Source: Hydrogenimonas sp. | Lineage (GTDB): Bacteria; Campylobacterota; Campylobacteria; Campylobacterales; Hydrogenimonadaceae | Reading direction: 5' to 3' | Length of the DNA stretch: 64,000 nucleotides | Assembly (NCBI GenBank): GCA_003945285.1 | Contig: AP019005.1 | Location: 806,001-870,000 of the forward strand | Shown here: piece after piece, positions 54,998-63,585 of the stretch | How the letters are laid out: each line of letters begins with the position of its first letter | Numbering within the stretch: the first letter of the stretch is position 1 | Made by a program: the position numbers and the translations under genes | Notes under the pieces: model-generated | Told to the model about the DNA's origin: nothing | Seen by the model: the letters and a program-made list of their open reading frames with translations, nothing else | The model's database searches: none

Positions 54998-56302
54998 TCA
55001 GCGGGCGAGTGACTCTTCAAGCGCCTTTGCGAGTCTATCGAGGCTCTCTTTCGTCTGGATAGGGTGTATAGATATACGTAGCCAACCGGGTAGTTCACTC
55101 ATATCCGTATCGTCTTCGAGCCCAAGCAGGTCGTGTCCGTACGGGCCCGCACACGAGCAGCCGGCCCGCGTTTCGATTCCGTAGTCGCGGGAGAGGGTTC
55201 TGCAGAGGTCGTAAGGAGAGCCCTTTTCCGGGACCAGAGAGACTATTCCGATATTTTCGGCTCTTCTATTGCCGAGGATTTGGTAACCTCCGATACTCTC
55301 TATTCTCGAAACGAAGTGGGTATAGAGCTCTTTTTTGCGCTCTGCTATCCACTCCAGCCCCATCTCGTTTCTGAGCTGATAGGCGAGTGCGGCTTTGATA
55401 AACTGCAAAATTGCCGGGGTGCCGGCATCTTCACGCACTTCGGCATCTTCGTGGAAGCGGTGGCTTTTGCGGCTCACATATGTCACAGTTCCCCCTCCCG
55501 GATAGGTCGGGGCGATAGAGGTGTCCACCATCCCTTTTCTAATTAGCAGCAGACCGCTGCTCCCCGGACCTCCAAGCAGTTTGTGGGCAGATAGGAACAT
55601 CGCATCGTAAAGTTTGGACGGTATGTTCATATAGGCCGAAGTGGCCGCCGCATCGAAGCAGACAGTCGCGCCGTAATCTCTCAGCAGAGCCGATATATCG
55701 GCATAGGGAGTTATGATGCCGGTTGCGTTCGAAGCGATACAGAAGGAGCCTATTATCTCCCGCCCTCTATTTTTTTTGAGAATCTTTTCCAGGTCATACA
55801 GATCTACATACCCCTCGTCGGTCAGAGGGACTCTGTGAATGTCGCACAGGGACTCTCTGAAACCGAGTTCGTTGGAGTGGTGTTCGTAGGGCCCCACAAT
55901 GACCAGCGGTCTCTTCTCTACTTCCGGTTTGCTGCCAAGCCTTTTGCAGACGGCCGGAGGGATGTAGAGGCCCATCAACTCCTGGAAACGCTTTATGGCC
56001 CCGGTGGCACCGAAGCCTGTCGGAATAACCAGAAAATCATCCTCCAGATCCAAAGAGTCTTTGAGCGATCTTCTTGCAGCTTCGTAACACTCCTGCATCG
56101 TCTCCGCAAGATAGGCCTCTTTTGAGTGTGTGTTTGCATAATACTCCAACAGCTCCCGCATTCTATCTTCGATCGGCCTGTATGCCAGTCCTGTTGCCGT
56201 GAAGTCGAAATAGGTCGCTTTGCGTATACCGATGGTATTTTCAAAGAGTTCGTTCTGAATATCGCCGCTCCCAAGCAGCGGTCGGAACAGTTCCGGGTGC
56301 AT
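54998..56302 (-). CDS. Class V PLP aminotransferase / cysteine desulfurase-like protein
   Basis: The 434 residues have the desulfurase-type PLP site: GPYEHHSN with His141, CFDAAATSAYMNIP with Asp217, and Lys241 in FLSAHKLLGGPGSSGLL. A Cys-bearing loop GCSCAGPYGHDLLGL near 392 could carry the sulfur-accepting Cys. The N-terminus DFTATGLAYRPIEDRM resembles SufS-like selenocysteine lyases. Genes for scaffold proteins are not adjacent, so whether it is a desulfurase or an aminotransferase is open. AGAGGACAC precedes the ATG. Confidence 0.82.
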   Translation of the reverse strand: MHPELFRPLLGSGDIQNELFENTIGIRKATYFDFTATGLAYRPIEDRMRELLEYYANTHSKEAYLAETMQECYEAARRSLKDSLDLEDDFLVIPTGFGATGAIKRFQELMGLYIPPAVCKRLGSKPEVEKRPLVIVGPYEHHSNELGFRESLCDIHRVPLTDEGYVDLYDLEKILKKNRGREIIGSFCIASNATGIITPYADISALLRDYGATVCFDAAATSAYMNIPSKLYDAMFLSAHKLLGGPGSSGLLLIRKGMVDTSIAPTYPGGGTVTYVSRKSHRFHEDAEVREDAGTPAILQFIKAALAYQLRNEMGLEWIAERKKELYTHFVSRIESIGGYQILGNRRAENIGIVSLVPEKGSPYDLCRTLSRDYGIETRAGCSCAGPYGHDLLGLEDDTDMSELPGWLRISIHPIQTKESLDRLAKALEESLAR

Positions 56303-56366
56303 GTGTCCTCTGTTTTTATAAAAGATTTTTTTATAGATGGTATTGTATCATATCCGGGAAATCTAT

Positions 56367-56380
56367 TCTATTTCGAGATT
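56367..56380 (+). repeat. Solo end of repeat family 3
   Basis: TCTATTTCGAGATT equals 14 of the 15 bases of the right terminal repeat at 60871-60885. No matching left end lies within 160 bases, so it is a remnant or a coincidence. Confidence 0.35.
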
Positions 56381-56407
56381 TGGGTTGCAGAGGAAAAGTG
56401 TGTTTGC

Positions 56408-56426
56408 TGCCGGGAGAGTCCCGGCA
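56408..56426 (-). terminator. Terminator hairpin of the cytochrome c gene
   Basis: TGCCGGGA (56408-56415) pairs perfectly with TCCCGGCA (56419-56426) over a three-base loop. On the minus strand it lies 14 bases after the stop of the cytochrome gene and is followed by a weakly T-rich stretch. Confidence 0.6.
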
Positions 56427-56439
56427 TGTCAACTCTATC

Positions 56440-56874
56440 TCACCACTTCCACTTTCTTAGTTTCTGATGGCATCCGACACACTCCTGCATGATGTGGGTA
56501 TAGCCTGCGGTGATACGACTGAAGTCCTGTTTCGAAAAGATGTCGCTTCGCATCATTCTTATGTATCTTTCGATATTCTTCTCGCTCAGTTTGGCGAGAC
56601 TCACCGCAAATTTCGGGTTTTCAGGCATATACTTTTTCAGCACTTCACCGTGTCTTGTCAGGAATCCCTCTTCGGTACGCTTTATCATGCGTACTCCGGC
56701 AAGAAGTTCGACCCTGTCGTTATAGAGGATACCGTGCTGAATTCTGGAGAGACCTTTTGCGAAGGTTTTCATTGTTTTTTGAAGCGCTTTTTGCTCCGGG
56801 GTCATTGGTGTATTTGGCTGACCGGCAACCGACAACGAAATTACGAGACCGAGTGAAAAAACCATCTTTTTCAT
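56440..56874 (-). CDS. Small monohaem cytochrome c (cytochrome c'-like)
   Basis: The 144-residue exported protein has a signal peptide (about 1-18), four predicted helices and one haem site, CVGCH at 132-136, near the C-terminus. That order is that of class II cytochromes c, which bind gases or carry electrons. Met62 or another residue could be a distal ligand, but this cannot be decided from sequence. GAAAGGGG precedes the ATG. The thioredoxin-like gene lies 142 bases upstream on the same strand. Confidence 0.82.
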   Translation of the reverse strand: MKKMVFSLGLVISLSVAGQPNTPMTPEQKALQKTMKTFAKGLSRIQHGILYNDRVELLAGVRMIKRTEEGFLTRHGEVLKKYMPENPKFAVSLAKLSEKNIERYIRMMRSDIFSKQDFSRITAGYTHIMQECVGCHQKLRKWKW

Positions 56875-57016
56875 GGCGTCCCCTTTCTTTCGTAATGGAA
56901 CTGACTATAGAGAGTGCTCCATAAAAAAATTTTATCTGATAAAAGATTTTGATATGCTGAATAATTATTAGTAAAATTAATATCTGTCAAAAGAAAACAG
57001 AAGGGATGCCGGTATT

Positions 57017-57334
57017 TTATGAGAACATCATTTCGTAGGGACGTTTTATCTGCTCTACAAGAGCTGCGATGCTTACGTTTCTGCCGACTCTCGCAAACTC
57101 TTTGGAGTCGAGAAAGATGATGGCCGTCGGTATGGAAAAGACTCCGAATTGAGCCGCAACTTCGCTATTTCCTCCCACATCGACCGCTACTTTTTCTATC
57201 TTCGGAAAGTTTTTGTCGAAAGCCTCGAAAAGTTTCGGTTTCAGTGCGCGGCAGACATTGCACTGTTCGCCTTCGAAGTAGAGCATAATAGCCGGACTGT
57301 TTTCGATACGTCTTTTCAGGTCTGATATCTGCAT
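57017..57334 (-). CDS. Thioredoxin-like protein with CNVC active site
   Basis: The 105 residues form a thioredoxin domain without signal peptide: AIMLYFEGEQCNVCRALKPKL with Cys25 and Cys28, KVAVDVGGNSEVAAQFGVFSIPT with the cis-Pro, and FLDSKEFARVGRNVS. The active site CNVC replaces the CGPC of normal thioredoxin, so its redox partner and potential may differ. GAGAGA precedes the ATG. Confidence 0.85.
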   Translation of the reverse strand: MQISDLKRRIENSPAIMLYFEGEQCNVCRALKPKLFEAFDKNFPKIEKVAVDVGGNSEVAAQFGVFSIPTAIIFLDSKEFARVGRNVSIAALVEQIKRPYEMMFS

Positions 57335-57374
57335 TTTCTCTCACTTATCTGTTGAGTTGTATTGAAATTATACA

Positions 57375-57535
57375 CTGACCTTACGCAAAATCTGCATGCC
57401 GGACGGAATTTGCAGCCGGACAATGTGTAGTATCGAAAATCTGCTGCTGCTTTCGGTGGCCTTACGGGAAAGCGCGGTTTTTTGACCTCTTTTTCCCCTT
57501 AAACCCCTGGGCTTACAGAATTTGCCTAAGAATAG
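57375..57535 (-). repeat. Dispersed repeat family 1, 161-bp copy
   Basis: The left plus-strand end CTGACCTTACGCAAA is perfect; the opposite end TTTGCCTAAGAATAG has three to four changes. On the minus strand the left half reads GGGGTTTAAGGGGAAAAAGA, then GGTCAAAAAACCGCGCTTTC, matching other copies. It separates the thioredoxin-like gene and sir2-like gene. Confidence 0.8.
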
Positions 57536-57551
57536 ATAATTGAATTTGCTG

Positions 57552-57557
57552 TAGAAT
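57552..57557 (+). promoter_or_regulatory. -10-like box before the Sir2 gene
   Basis: TAGAAT lies eight bases before the ATG at 57566. Transcription would start at or a few bases before the start codon. Confidence 0.4.
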
Positions 57558-57565
57558 TACAGGTG

Positions 57566-58384
57566 ATGGATGAAGATATAGAGAGTTTTGTAAAAGAGTC
57601 GGAAGCAGTGTTGATAACAGCCGGCGCCGGCATGGGAGTCGACTCCGGTCTGCCGGACTTCAGGGGAGATGAAGGGTTCTGGCGCGCATATCCTGCGGCG
57701 AAGAGGCTGGGGTTGAGTTTTGCGGAGCTTGCAAACCCCCGCTGGTTCGAGACCGATCCGGCGCTTGCATGGGCCTTTTACGGCCATAGGCTCCATCTAT
57801 ACCGCGACACGGTGCCGCATGATGGGTTCGGTATGCTGTTGGAGTTTGCAAAGAGTAAAGATGAGTGGTTTGTCTTTACCTCCAATGTCGACGGCCAGTT
57901 TCAGAAAGGGGGCTTCGACGAAGAGAAGATAGTGGAGTGTCACGGCTCCATTCACCATCTGCAGTGCACCGTATGCGGCAGCGGCATATGGAGTGCGGAT
58001 GGAGTCGATATACCGGTGGATATGGATAGCTTCCGAGCTCTGGAGTGGCCTGCATGTCATGCCTGCGGTGCCACGGCAAGACCCAACATACTGATGTTCG
58101 GCGACTGGGGGTGGGATTCGGCCCGGACTTTGGCGCAGGAGGAGAGGTTCGACGACTTTTTGCAGAGAGTTTCAGTAAAGAGAGCGAAACTTCTCATAGT
58201 CGAGATAGGTGCGGGAACGGCGGTACCTACCGTGCGCCTGACAGGAGAGCGGATAGCCAGAGCCACAGGCGGGAGACTCATTAGGATAAACCCGAGAGAG
58301 CCGCAGATAGAGAGTTCGCTGGGGGTAGGGCTGGCTATGGGCGGATTTGATGGAATAGAAAGGATTATAAAAAAATGTCGATAG
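57566..58384 (+). CDS. Sir2-family NAD-dependent protein deacylase
   Basis: Uses NAD to remove acyl groups from lysines. The 272 residues show the NAD-binding GAG (20-22) with GLPDFRGDEGFW, TSNVDGQFQKGGF in place of the usual TQNVDGLH, catalytic His126 in VECHGSIHHLQC, and zinc cysteines 134, 137, 164 and 167. RPNILMFGDWGWD and the C-terminal VEIGAGTAVPTVR are also atypical but aligned with the fold. It may act on a small ligand rather than protein. Start at ATG 57566, or GTG one codon earlier. The lipoprotein gene follows closely. Confidence 0.87.
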   Translation: MDEDIESFVKESEAVLITAGAGMGVDSGLPDFRGDEGFWRAYPAAKRLGLSFAELANPRWFETDPALAWAFYGHRLHLYRDTVPHDGFGMLLEFAKSKDEWFVFTSNVDGQFQKGGFDEEKIVECHGSIHHLQCTVCGSGIWSADGVDIPVDMDSFRALEWPACHACGATARPNILMFGDWGWDSARTLAQEERFDDFLQRVSVKRAKLLIVEIGAGTAVPTVRLTGERIARATGGRLIRINPREPQIESSLGVGLAMGGFDGIERIIKKCR

Positions 58385-58392
58385 GAGAATTA

Positions 58393-58683
58393 TTGAAAGT
58401 TTCGGGAACGGCGCTGCTTGCGGTTGCCTTTTTGACAGGGTGTGCATCTGAAAGTTCATACCTATCCGCACACTCCGCTTCGTTTGTAAGCGGTTACAAA
58501 GACGGGTGTGAAAGTGCAAAGAGATACTTCGAAAACAGCCTTATAGAGGTTGAAAAACCTCCTGTTTACAGTGAGAATGAGGAGTACAGAAAGGGGTGGG
58601 ATGACGGTTACGAACGCTGCTACTCCTACGAAGAGATGGAGATAGATCTAAGCAGGCCGGCTATTTTCGGAGCTCTCCGGTAA
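58393..58683 (+). CDS. Small lipoprotein with two GxxDG segments
   Basis: The 96-residue protein has a lipoprotein signal (MKVSGTALLAVAFLTGC). The mature part holds two similar pieces, SGYKDGCESAKRYFE and KGWDDGYERCYSYEE. I do not recognise the family. I prefer the TTG at 58393, five bases after AGGAG, because it gives a typical short lipoprotein signal; an ATG at 58375 adds six residues and overlaps the Sir2 gene. Its stop touches the convergent ABC-F gene. Confidence 0.72.
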   Translation: MKVSGTALLAVAFLTGCASESSYLSAHSASFVSGYKDGCESAKRYFENSLIEVEKPPVYSENEEYRKGWDDGYERCYSYEEMEIDLSRPAIFGALR

Positions 58684-60633
58684 TCACCCCTCCAGCTCCT
58701 CCTGCAGTTCGAGAAGCTCGAGGTAGCGGTCCGCCTTCGTATTGTACTCCACTTCCAGTTCGTTAAGTTCATCCGTCAGTTTGACTATACCTCTCTCCTG
58801 ATAGCACTCCGGGTCTGCAAGACACTCGTTCAGCTCCGCTATCCGGTTTTCGAGCCTCTCTATCTCCTCCGGCAGTGAGTCTAGTTCCCGCTGATCCTTG
58901 TAACTCAGTCTTTTCCTCTTTTTCGCCGGCCTCCGCTCTTCATTCGACGTTTGCTCTTTTCTTGTATTGAGATCGTGCTCGAAGTGCTCTATGCTTTTTA
59001 GCTCCTTTTCTATAGCCAGAAACTCGGAGTAGGGCTGATAGCTCTCCTCAACGATGCCGCTGCCTTTGAATATGAAGAGTTTTTTGGCGATCTTGTCGAC
59101 GAAGTAGCGGTCGTGGCTTACAAATATCAGAGCTCCGGGAAAATTGAGCAGATACTCCTCGAGTATGTTGATGGTCGGAATATCCAGATCGTTCGTAGGC
59201 TCGTCCAGTATAAGGCAATCGACCTTTTTCGTAAATAGAAGCGCAAGTGCGACGCGGTTCTTCTCTCCTCCGCTTAGTACACCTATTTTTTTGTCGAGAT
59301 ACTCCTTGGGAAAGAGGAAGTTTTTCAGGTAGCCGTATACGTGCATGTTTTTTCCCTGAACGTCTACACGGTCCCCTCCGTAGGGGCAGAAGGTCTCTAT
59401 CAGGTTTTTGTCGTCGTCCAGCATTTCACGGTGCTGGTCGAAGTAGCCTATTTTGAAATCGCCTCTTTTTATGACCCCTCCGTCCGGCTTTTCACGTCCC
59501 AGGAGCAGATGCAAAAATGTGGACTTTCCGCTTCCGTTTTTCCCGACGATGGCGATGCGGTCTTTCTGGAGAATCCTGTTCGAGAAGTTGTGAATCAGGA
59601 GCTTTTCACCAAGTCTCTTTTCGAGATGCTCTATTTCGAAAAGCACCTTTTTGCGGCTTACACCCTCTTCGCGGTTGAAGTGGTGCTTCTCCCGCTCGAG
59701 CTCCAGTTTTATCTTGTGTATGACAGACGGATTCTTTTTCGCCTGCTCACGCATCTGCATGACCCGCTTTTTCCGCCCCTCGTTTCTTTTCAGGCGCGCC
59801 TTCACACCCCGGCTCAGCCACTCCTCTTCTGCCTTCAGGAGTTTGAGAAGATTCTCGTGCTCCTTGGCCATCGCGTGAAGAAGCTGCTCTTTCTGGTGCA
59901 GGTAGCTCTCATAGCCCCCTTTGAAGCTTCTGAGTTTATGGTCGTCTATCTCCACGGTTCTGGTGGCTATACGGTCTATGAAATATCGGTCGTGGGAGAT
60001 AAGCAGAAGCGTGAACTTCTCCTTTAGGAGCAGCTCCTCGAGGAACTCGACCATATATACATCCAGGTGGTTCGTAGGCTCGTCGAGCATCAATATATCA
60101 GGTTTTTTGAGCAGCAAGGAGGCGAGCGCGACACGTCTCTGCTCACCGCCGCTGAGTAGGTTGACCGGCCTGTTTTCATACGCTTTCAGGTCGAACTCCT
60201 TGAGAATCCTCTCTATCTTGTCATCGAGATTCCAGGCATTATGATAATCGAGGAAAGCGGTAAGCTTCGCATGTTCATCCAGCAGCTGGGGGTTTTCGAA
60301 ATCTTCCGCAAGTTCGGCGGAAAGCTCTTCAAAACGTTTTTTCGCCTCCTGTATCTCTGTCAGCTCCTTCTCTACCGCATCCCGTACGCTTACCCCTGCT
60401 TCAAAGTGCGGCTGTTGCGGAAGCATCTCTATGCGAATCCCCTGCCTGACGACCCTTTTGCCGCTGTCTGGCTCTATCTCACCGCTTACAATCTTCATGA
60501 GAGTGCTTTTGCCGCTTCCGTTCCTCCCTACAATGACAATACGTTCATATTCGTCAATATGAAAATTGATTCCCTTGAAAATTGTTTGTGCTTCGAACTG
60601 TTTATCTACATCGAGCAGGTCTACAAGTGCCAT
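58684..60633 (-). CDS. ABC-F family ATPase (Uup-like)
   Basis: Soluble protein with two ATPase domains and no membrane part, of the group that acts on ribosomes. The 649 residues show Walker A GRNGSGKSTLMKI and GKNGSGKSTFLHL, signature LSGGEQRRVALA and LSGGEKNRVALA, and the interdomain linker helix pair (about 230-330). A C-terminal coiled coil (about 560-649) marks the Uup subgroup, which binds DNA in E. coli. AAAAGGCTGCC precedes the ATG. Confidence 0.94.
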   Translation of the reverse strand: MALVDLLDVDKQFEAQTIFKGINFHIDEYERIVIVGRNGSGKSTLMKIVSGEIEPDSGKRVVRQGIRIEMLPQQPHFEAGVSVRDAVEKELTEIQEAKKRFEELSAELAEDFENPQLLDEHAKLTAFLDYHNAWNLDDKIERILKEFDLKAYENRPVNLLSGGEQRRVALASLLLKKPDILMLDEPTNHLDVYMVEFLEELLLKEKFTLLLISHDRYFIDRIATRTVEIDDHKLRSFKGGYESYLHQKEQLLHAMAKEHENLLKLLKAEEEWLSRGVKARLKRNEGRKKRVMQMREQAKKNPSVIHKIKLELEREKHHFNREEGVSRKKVLFEIEHLEKRLGEKLLIHNFSNRILQKDRIAIVGKNGSGKSTFLHLLLGREKPDGGVIKRGDFKIGYFDQHREMLDDDKNLIETFCPYGGDRVDVQGKNMHVYGYLKNFLFPKEYLDKKIGVLSGGEKNRVALALLFTKKVDCLILDEPTNDLDIPTINILEEYLLNFPGALIFVSHDRYFVDKIAKKLFIFKGSGIVEESYQPYSEFLAIEKELKSIEHFEHDLNTRKEQTSNEERRPAKKRKRLSYKDQRELDSLPEEIERLENRIAELNECLADPECYQERGIVKLTDELNELEVEYNTKADRYLELLELQEELEG

Positions 60634-60699
60634 GGCAGCCTTTTCTTATAAATATGATTTAGATTGGTTAATTGAAAAGAGATTTTAACCTAACTTGGC

Positions 60700-60705
60700 T
60701 ATAAT
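60700..60705 (+). promoter_or_regulatory. -10 box upstream of the protease gene
   Basis: TATAAT on the plus strand, about 22 bases before repeat family 3. If used, the repeat would lie in the 5' untranslated region of the protease mRNA. TTGAAA at 60672 is too far for a normal -35. Confidence 0.4.
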
Positions 60706-60726
60706 CACCATTATTTACGACAGCCA

Positions 60727-60885
60727 GAATCTCGAAATAGATATGGTTTGAAATCGTTACGATGCTTGCGGTCAGGCGGTTTCGTGAAAATTTGAGGCGT
60801 ACCAGTCATGTGCGTCGACGGTTTTTCCGGAAGTACACGGCTGCAATGATCGTGACTGGTTCTTCCATTCTCTATTTCGAGATTC
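60727..60885 (+). repeat. Dispersed repeat family 3, complete 159-bp copy
   Basis: GAATCTCGAAATAGA (60727-60741) is mirrored perfectly by TCTATTTCGAGATTC (60871-60885). An inner pair ACCAGTCA (60801-60808) and TGACTGGT (60853-60860) is also perfect. The left half matches 35481 onward. It lies between the ABC-F gene and the Ste24-like gene. Confidence 0.8.
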
Positions 60886-60925
60886 GTGGAGAAGGAGGGT
60901 CTATGAACAAGCAGGGGAAAGCACG

Positions 60926-62173
60926 ATGATAGAGGCTCTTTCGGTAATATTTTTTCTTTATGTTCTCTTGAAAGTCTACATAAGCGTGATGCAGATAGGC
61001 TTCGTTTCGCGTGCAAAACATATGAACCCTGTTTTGATGACTCCCAGCCGCTACATGAAGGCCGCAAACTACCTGATCTCCACGGAGCGTCTGAAGATCG
61101 TCGAAACCCTTATAGAGTATGCGCTTTTCGTATTCTGGCTCTCATGGGGGATAAGATGGCTTGATACCCTTACATGGAATATGGACCCGGTACTGCAGGC
61201 TGTGGTAGCGGTAAACCTCTTTCTCATAGTCAACTATATAGTGGAGCTTCCCTTCTCGATCTATAAAACTTTTGTGATAGACGAGCGCTACAAGTTCAAC
61301 AATATGACTCCGGAGCTCTTTGTCAGTGACCAGTTGAAGGGAGGCCTGATGACGCTTGCATTCGCATCGGTACTGAGTGCCGCGATAGCCTGGATAATCA
61401 TGCACGTGCCCATGTGGTGGTTTTTCAGTTTCCTTCTGATCTTTGCGGTAATAGTGATTGTAAATCTGCTCTATCCGACCCTGATCGCTCCAATGTTCAA
61501 CAAGTTCACTCCGCTTGAAAACGATACGCTCAATGCTAAGATAAAAGAGCTTCTTCAAAAGAGCGGGTTCGAGAGTGAAGGGGTATTCGTGGTAGATGCC
61601 AGCAAGCGTGACTCGAGACTGAACGCATATTTCGGAGGGCTTGGAAAAAGCAAGAGGGTGGTACTCTTCGATACGCTTCTGCAAAAACTTACCGAAAACG
61701 AACTTCTCGCTGTACTGGCGCATGAGCTTGGACACTTCAGGCACCACGACATCTACAAAAACATAGCTATGCTCGGAGGAATTCTCTTTGTAGGTTTCTA
61801 CATTTTCGGCCACATCCCGACAAGCTTTTTCATGGAGCTCGGTGTAAGAGAGACACCGGCCATGCTTATGGTTCTTTTCATGCTCCTTATTTCGGTATTC
61901 CTCTTTATCTTTATGCCCGTCATAAGCTTTATCAGCAGGAGAAACGAATATGAGGCCGACAGGTATGCCGCACAGGTTTGCAGCGCGGAGGATCTTGTCA
62001 GCGCTTTGAAGAAGCTGGTGGAGGAGAATCAGAGCTTCCCCAAGGCCCACCCCTTGACCATATTTTTCTACTACTCCCACCCCCCTATAGTAGAGAGGCT
62101 GAAGGCTCTGGGCGACAAGAGCGTAGCGGTAGACAAAAGTGACGAGGCGTTAAAGGGAGAGTGTACTCTGTGA
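60926..62173 (+). CDS. M48-family CAAX protease-like membrane metallopeptidase (Ste24-type)
   Basis: Integral membrane zinc protease. The 415 residues have about seven membrane segments, the zinc motif HELGH (His266, Glu267, His270) in LAVLAHELGHFRHHD, and a third ligand in EYEADRYA (Glu343). FVVDASKRDSRLNAYFGGLGKSKRVVLFDTLL is the Ste24 signature block, and the C-terminal HPLTIFFYYSHPPIVERL is conserved. In bacteria the substrate is unknown. AGGGGAAA precedes the ATG. It overlaps prmC. Confidence 0.93.
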   Translation: MIEALSVIFFLYVLLKVYISVMQIGFVSRAKHMNPVLMTPSRYMKAANYLISTERLKIVETLIEYALFVFWLSWGIRWLDTLTWNMDPVLQAVVAVNLFLIVNYIVELPFSIYKTFVIDERYKFNNMTPELFVSDQLKGGLMTLAFASVLSAAIAWIIMHVPMWWFFSFLLIFAVIVIVNLLYPTLIAPMFNKFTPLENDTLNAKIKELLQKSGFESEGVFVVDASKRDSRLNAYFGGLGKSKRVVLFDTLLQKLTENELLAVLAHELGHFRHHDIYKNIAMLGGILFVGFYIFGHIPTSFFMELGVRETPAMLMVLFMLLISVFLFIFMPVISFISRRNEYEADRYAAQVCSAEDLVSALKKLVEENQSFPKAHPLTIFFYYSHPPIVERLKALGDKSVAVDKSDEALKGECTL

Positions 62174-63003
62174 CTGTAGAAGAGGCTCTGAGAGAGGCTT
62201 CCTCCATGCTGAAAGGTGTAGCCCAGAGGCCGCGCCTGGAGGCTGAGATTCTTCTAACCCGCTTTTTGGAGTGCGATAGAACTCAACTGCATCTAAACGG
62301 TTCGAAGGCTCTAGAATCTGCCGAGTCCTATTTTGAAACAGTACAAAGGCGTGTCCGTTCGGAGCCTGTCGAATATATAACCGGCAGAGTCTCTTTTTAC
62401 GATATCGAACTTGAGGTTGGACCGGGAGTTTTGATAGCAAGACCGGAGACGGAACTGTTGGTCGACAGGTGTGCGCAGGTTATATCTTCCAACTCGATTT
62501 CCACCGTAGCGGAGATAGGGGTAGGGAGCGGTGCCGTAAGCATAGTGCTGGCACGTATGTTCCCGCGCCTGCGTATAACGGCTACCGATATCAGTGCAGA
62601 GGCGCTGAAGTATGCGAAGAGAAATGTAGAGCGCTACGGACTTGAAGAGAGAATAGAGCTCGTAGAGTGCAGCCTTCTGGATGGTGTCGATCGGGAAGTG
62701 GATATGATCGTCTCCAATCCGCCATATATATCCGAGGAGTATGAGCTTCCCCCGCCTCTACGCTATGAGCCTCTAAATGCCCTGGTAGGGGGAGAGAGGG
62801 GTGACGAGATTCTGAAAAAGATAATCTCTCTCTCCATCGAGCGAAGAGTACCGCATCTTGTTTGTGAAATGGGTTATGACCAGAGGAAGCCGGTTTTGGA
62901 GTATTGTGAGAGCCTCTCGCTAAAAGAGCCCGAATTCTACAAAGATCTATCCGGGCTGGATAGAGGATTTTATCTGAAACCTGTACATAAAGATTTGACC
63001 TGA
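62170..63003 (+). CDS. prmC: Peptide chain release factor N5-glutamine methyltransferase
   Basis: Methylates the GGQ glutamine of release factors. The 277 residues have an N-terminal helical domain, EPVEYITGRVSFYDIELEV, VLIARPETELLVD, the SAM site VAEIGVGSGAVSIVLAR and the catalytic NPPY (IVSNPPYISEEYELPP). I use GTG at 62170, which forms a GTGA overlap with the protease stop and has GGGAGA about nine bases upstream; GTG at 62161 is the alternative. Confidence 0.94.
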   Translation: MTVEEALREASSMLKGVAQRPRLEAEILLTRFLECDRTQLHLNGSKALESAESYFETVQRRVRSEPVEYITGRVSFYDIELEVGPGVLIARPETELLVDRCAQVISSNSISTVAEIGVGSGAVSIVLARMFPRLRITATDISAEALKYAKRNVERYGLEERIELVECSLLDGVDREVDMIVSNPPYISEEYELPPPLRYEPLNALVGGERGDEILKKIISLSIERRVPHLVCEMGYDQRKPVLEYCESLSLKEPEFYKDLSGLDRGFYLKPVHKDLT

Positions 63004-63063
63004 TTCACTGATGTTACGTCTATAGCGTAAAATATCGTACTAGACGACTTTAAAGGATTTATT

Positions 63064-63570
63064 ATGAAAAAAAGCCCCAGCCAGGCTGTTGAACTATCCA
63101 TGCCGAAATATCTATGGATACCTTACCTGATACTGCTCGGTGTGACTCTCGGTATCGCTCTTTGTGCAGGGGTTTTTGCGGCCCCGGTCATCTTTCATGC
63201 CGATGACCTTCTGGGTGGAGGGGTCCTTACCCACTACCAGGAGGGGCTGATAATGACACAGATATTCCTTAAGAGCAATATCGTAGTCAATATAACCTGT
63301 GCCTCCATACTGGTGGCCGAGGGATACCACTTTCTTCGCTTCTATCGCGACCCGGTAACATTCTATAGCGCCTTTGTGGCTGTATGGAGCGGATTTATGT
63401 TCACTCTCTACTACACTCCCCAGATTGTAGAGTTCCAGGCTCAGGGTGAGTCGATACTCGAAAACGAGCTTTTCCAAAAGGCGCATATAGCTTCTGAGTG
63501 GGATTTCAAGATCTTTGTGGTAGCATTGGCGATACTTTTAGGACGATACCTTTACAGAAAAATCGTCTGA
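63064..63570 (+). CDS. DUF4149-type membrane protein
   Basis: The 168-residue protein has four membrane segments (about 17-42, 68-90, 100-120 and 148-165). The pattern GVFAAPVIFHA in the first helix and EWDFKIFVVALAILLG in the last fits the DUF4149 family. The function is unknown. AAAGGA precedes the ATG. It lies 15 bases before the MlaF-like ATPase, so it may be co-transcribed with it. Confidence 0.72.
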   Translation: MKKSPSQAVELSMPKYLWIPYLILLGVTLGIALCAGVFAAPVIFHADDLLGGGVLTHYQEGLIMTQIFLKSNIVVNITCASILVAEGYHFLRFYRDPVTFYSAFVAVWSGFMFTLYYTPQIVEFQAQGESILENELFQKAHIASEWDFKIFVVALAILLGRYLYRKIV

Positions 63571-63585
63571 TTCCAAGGTTGGGCA

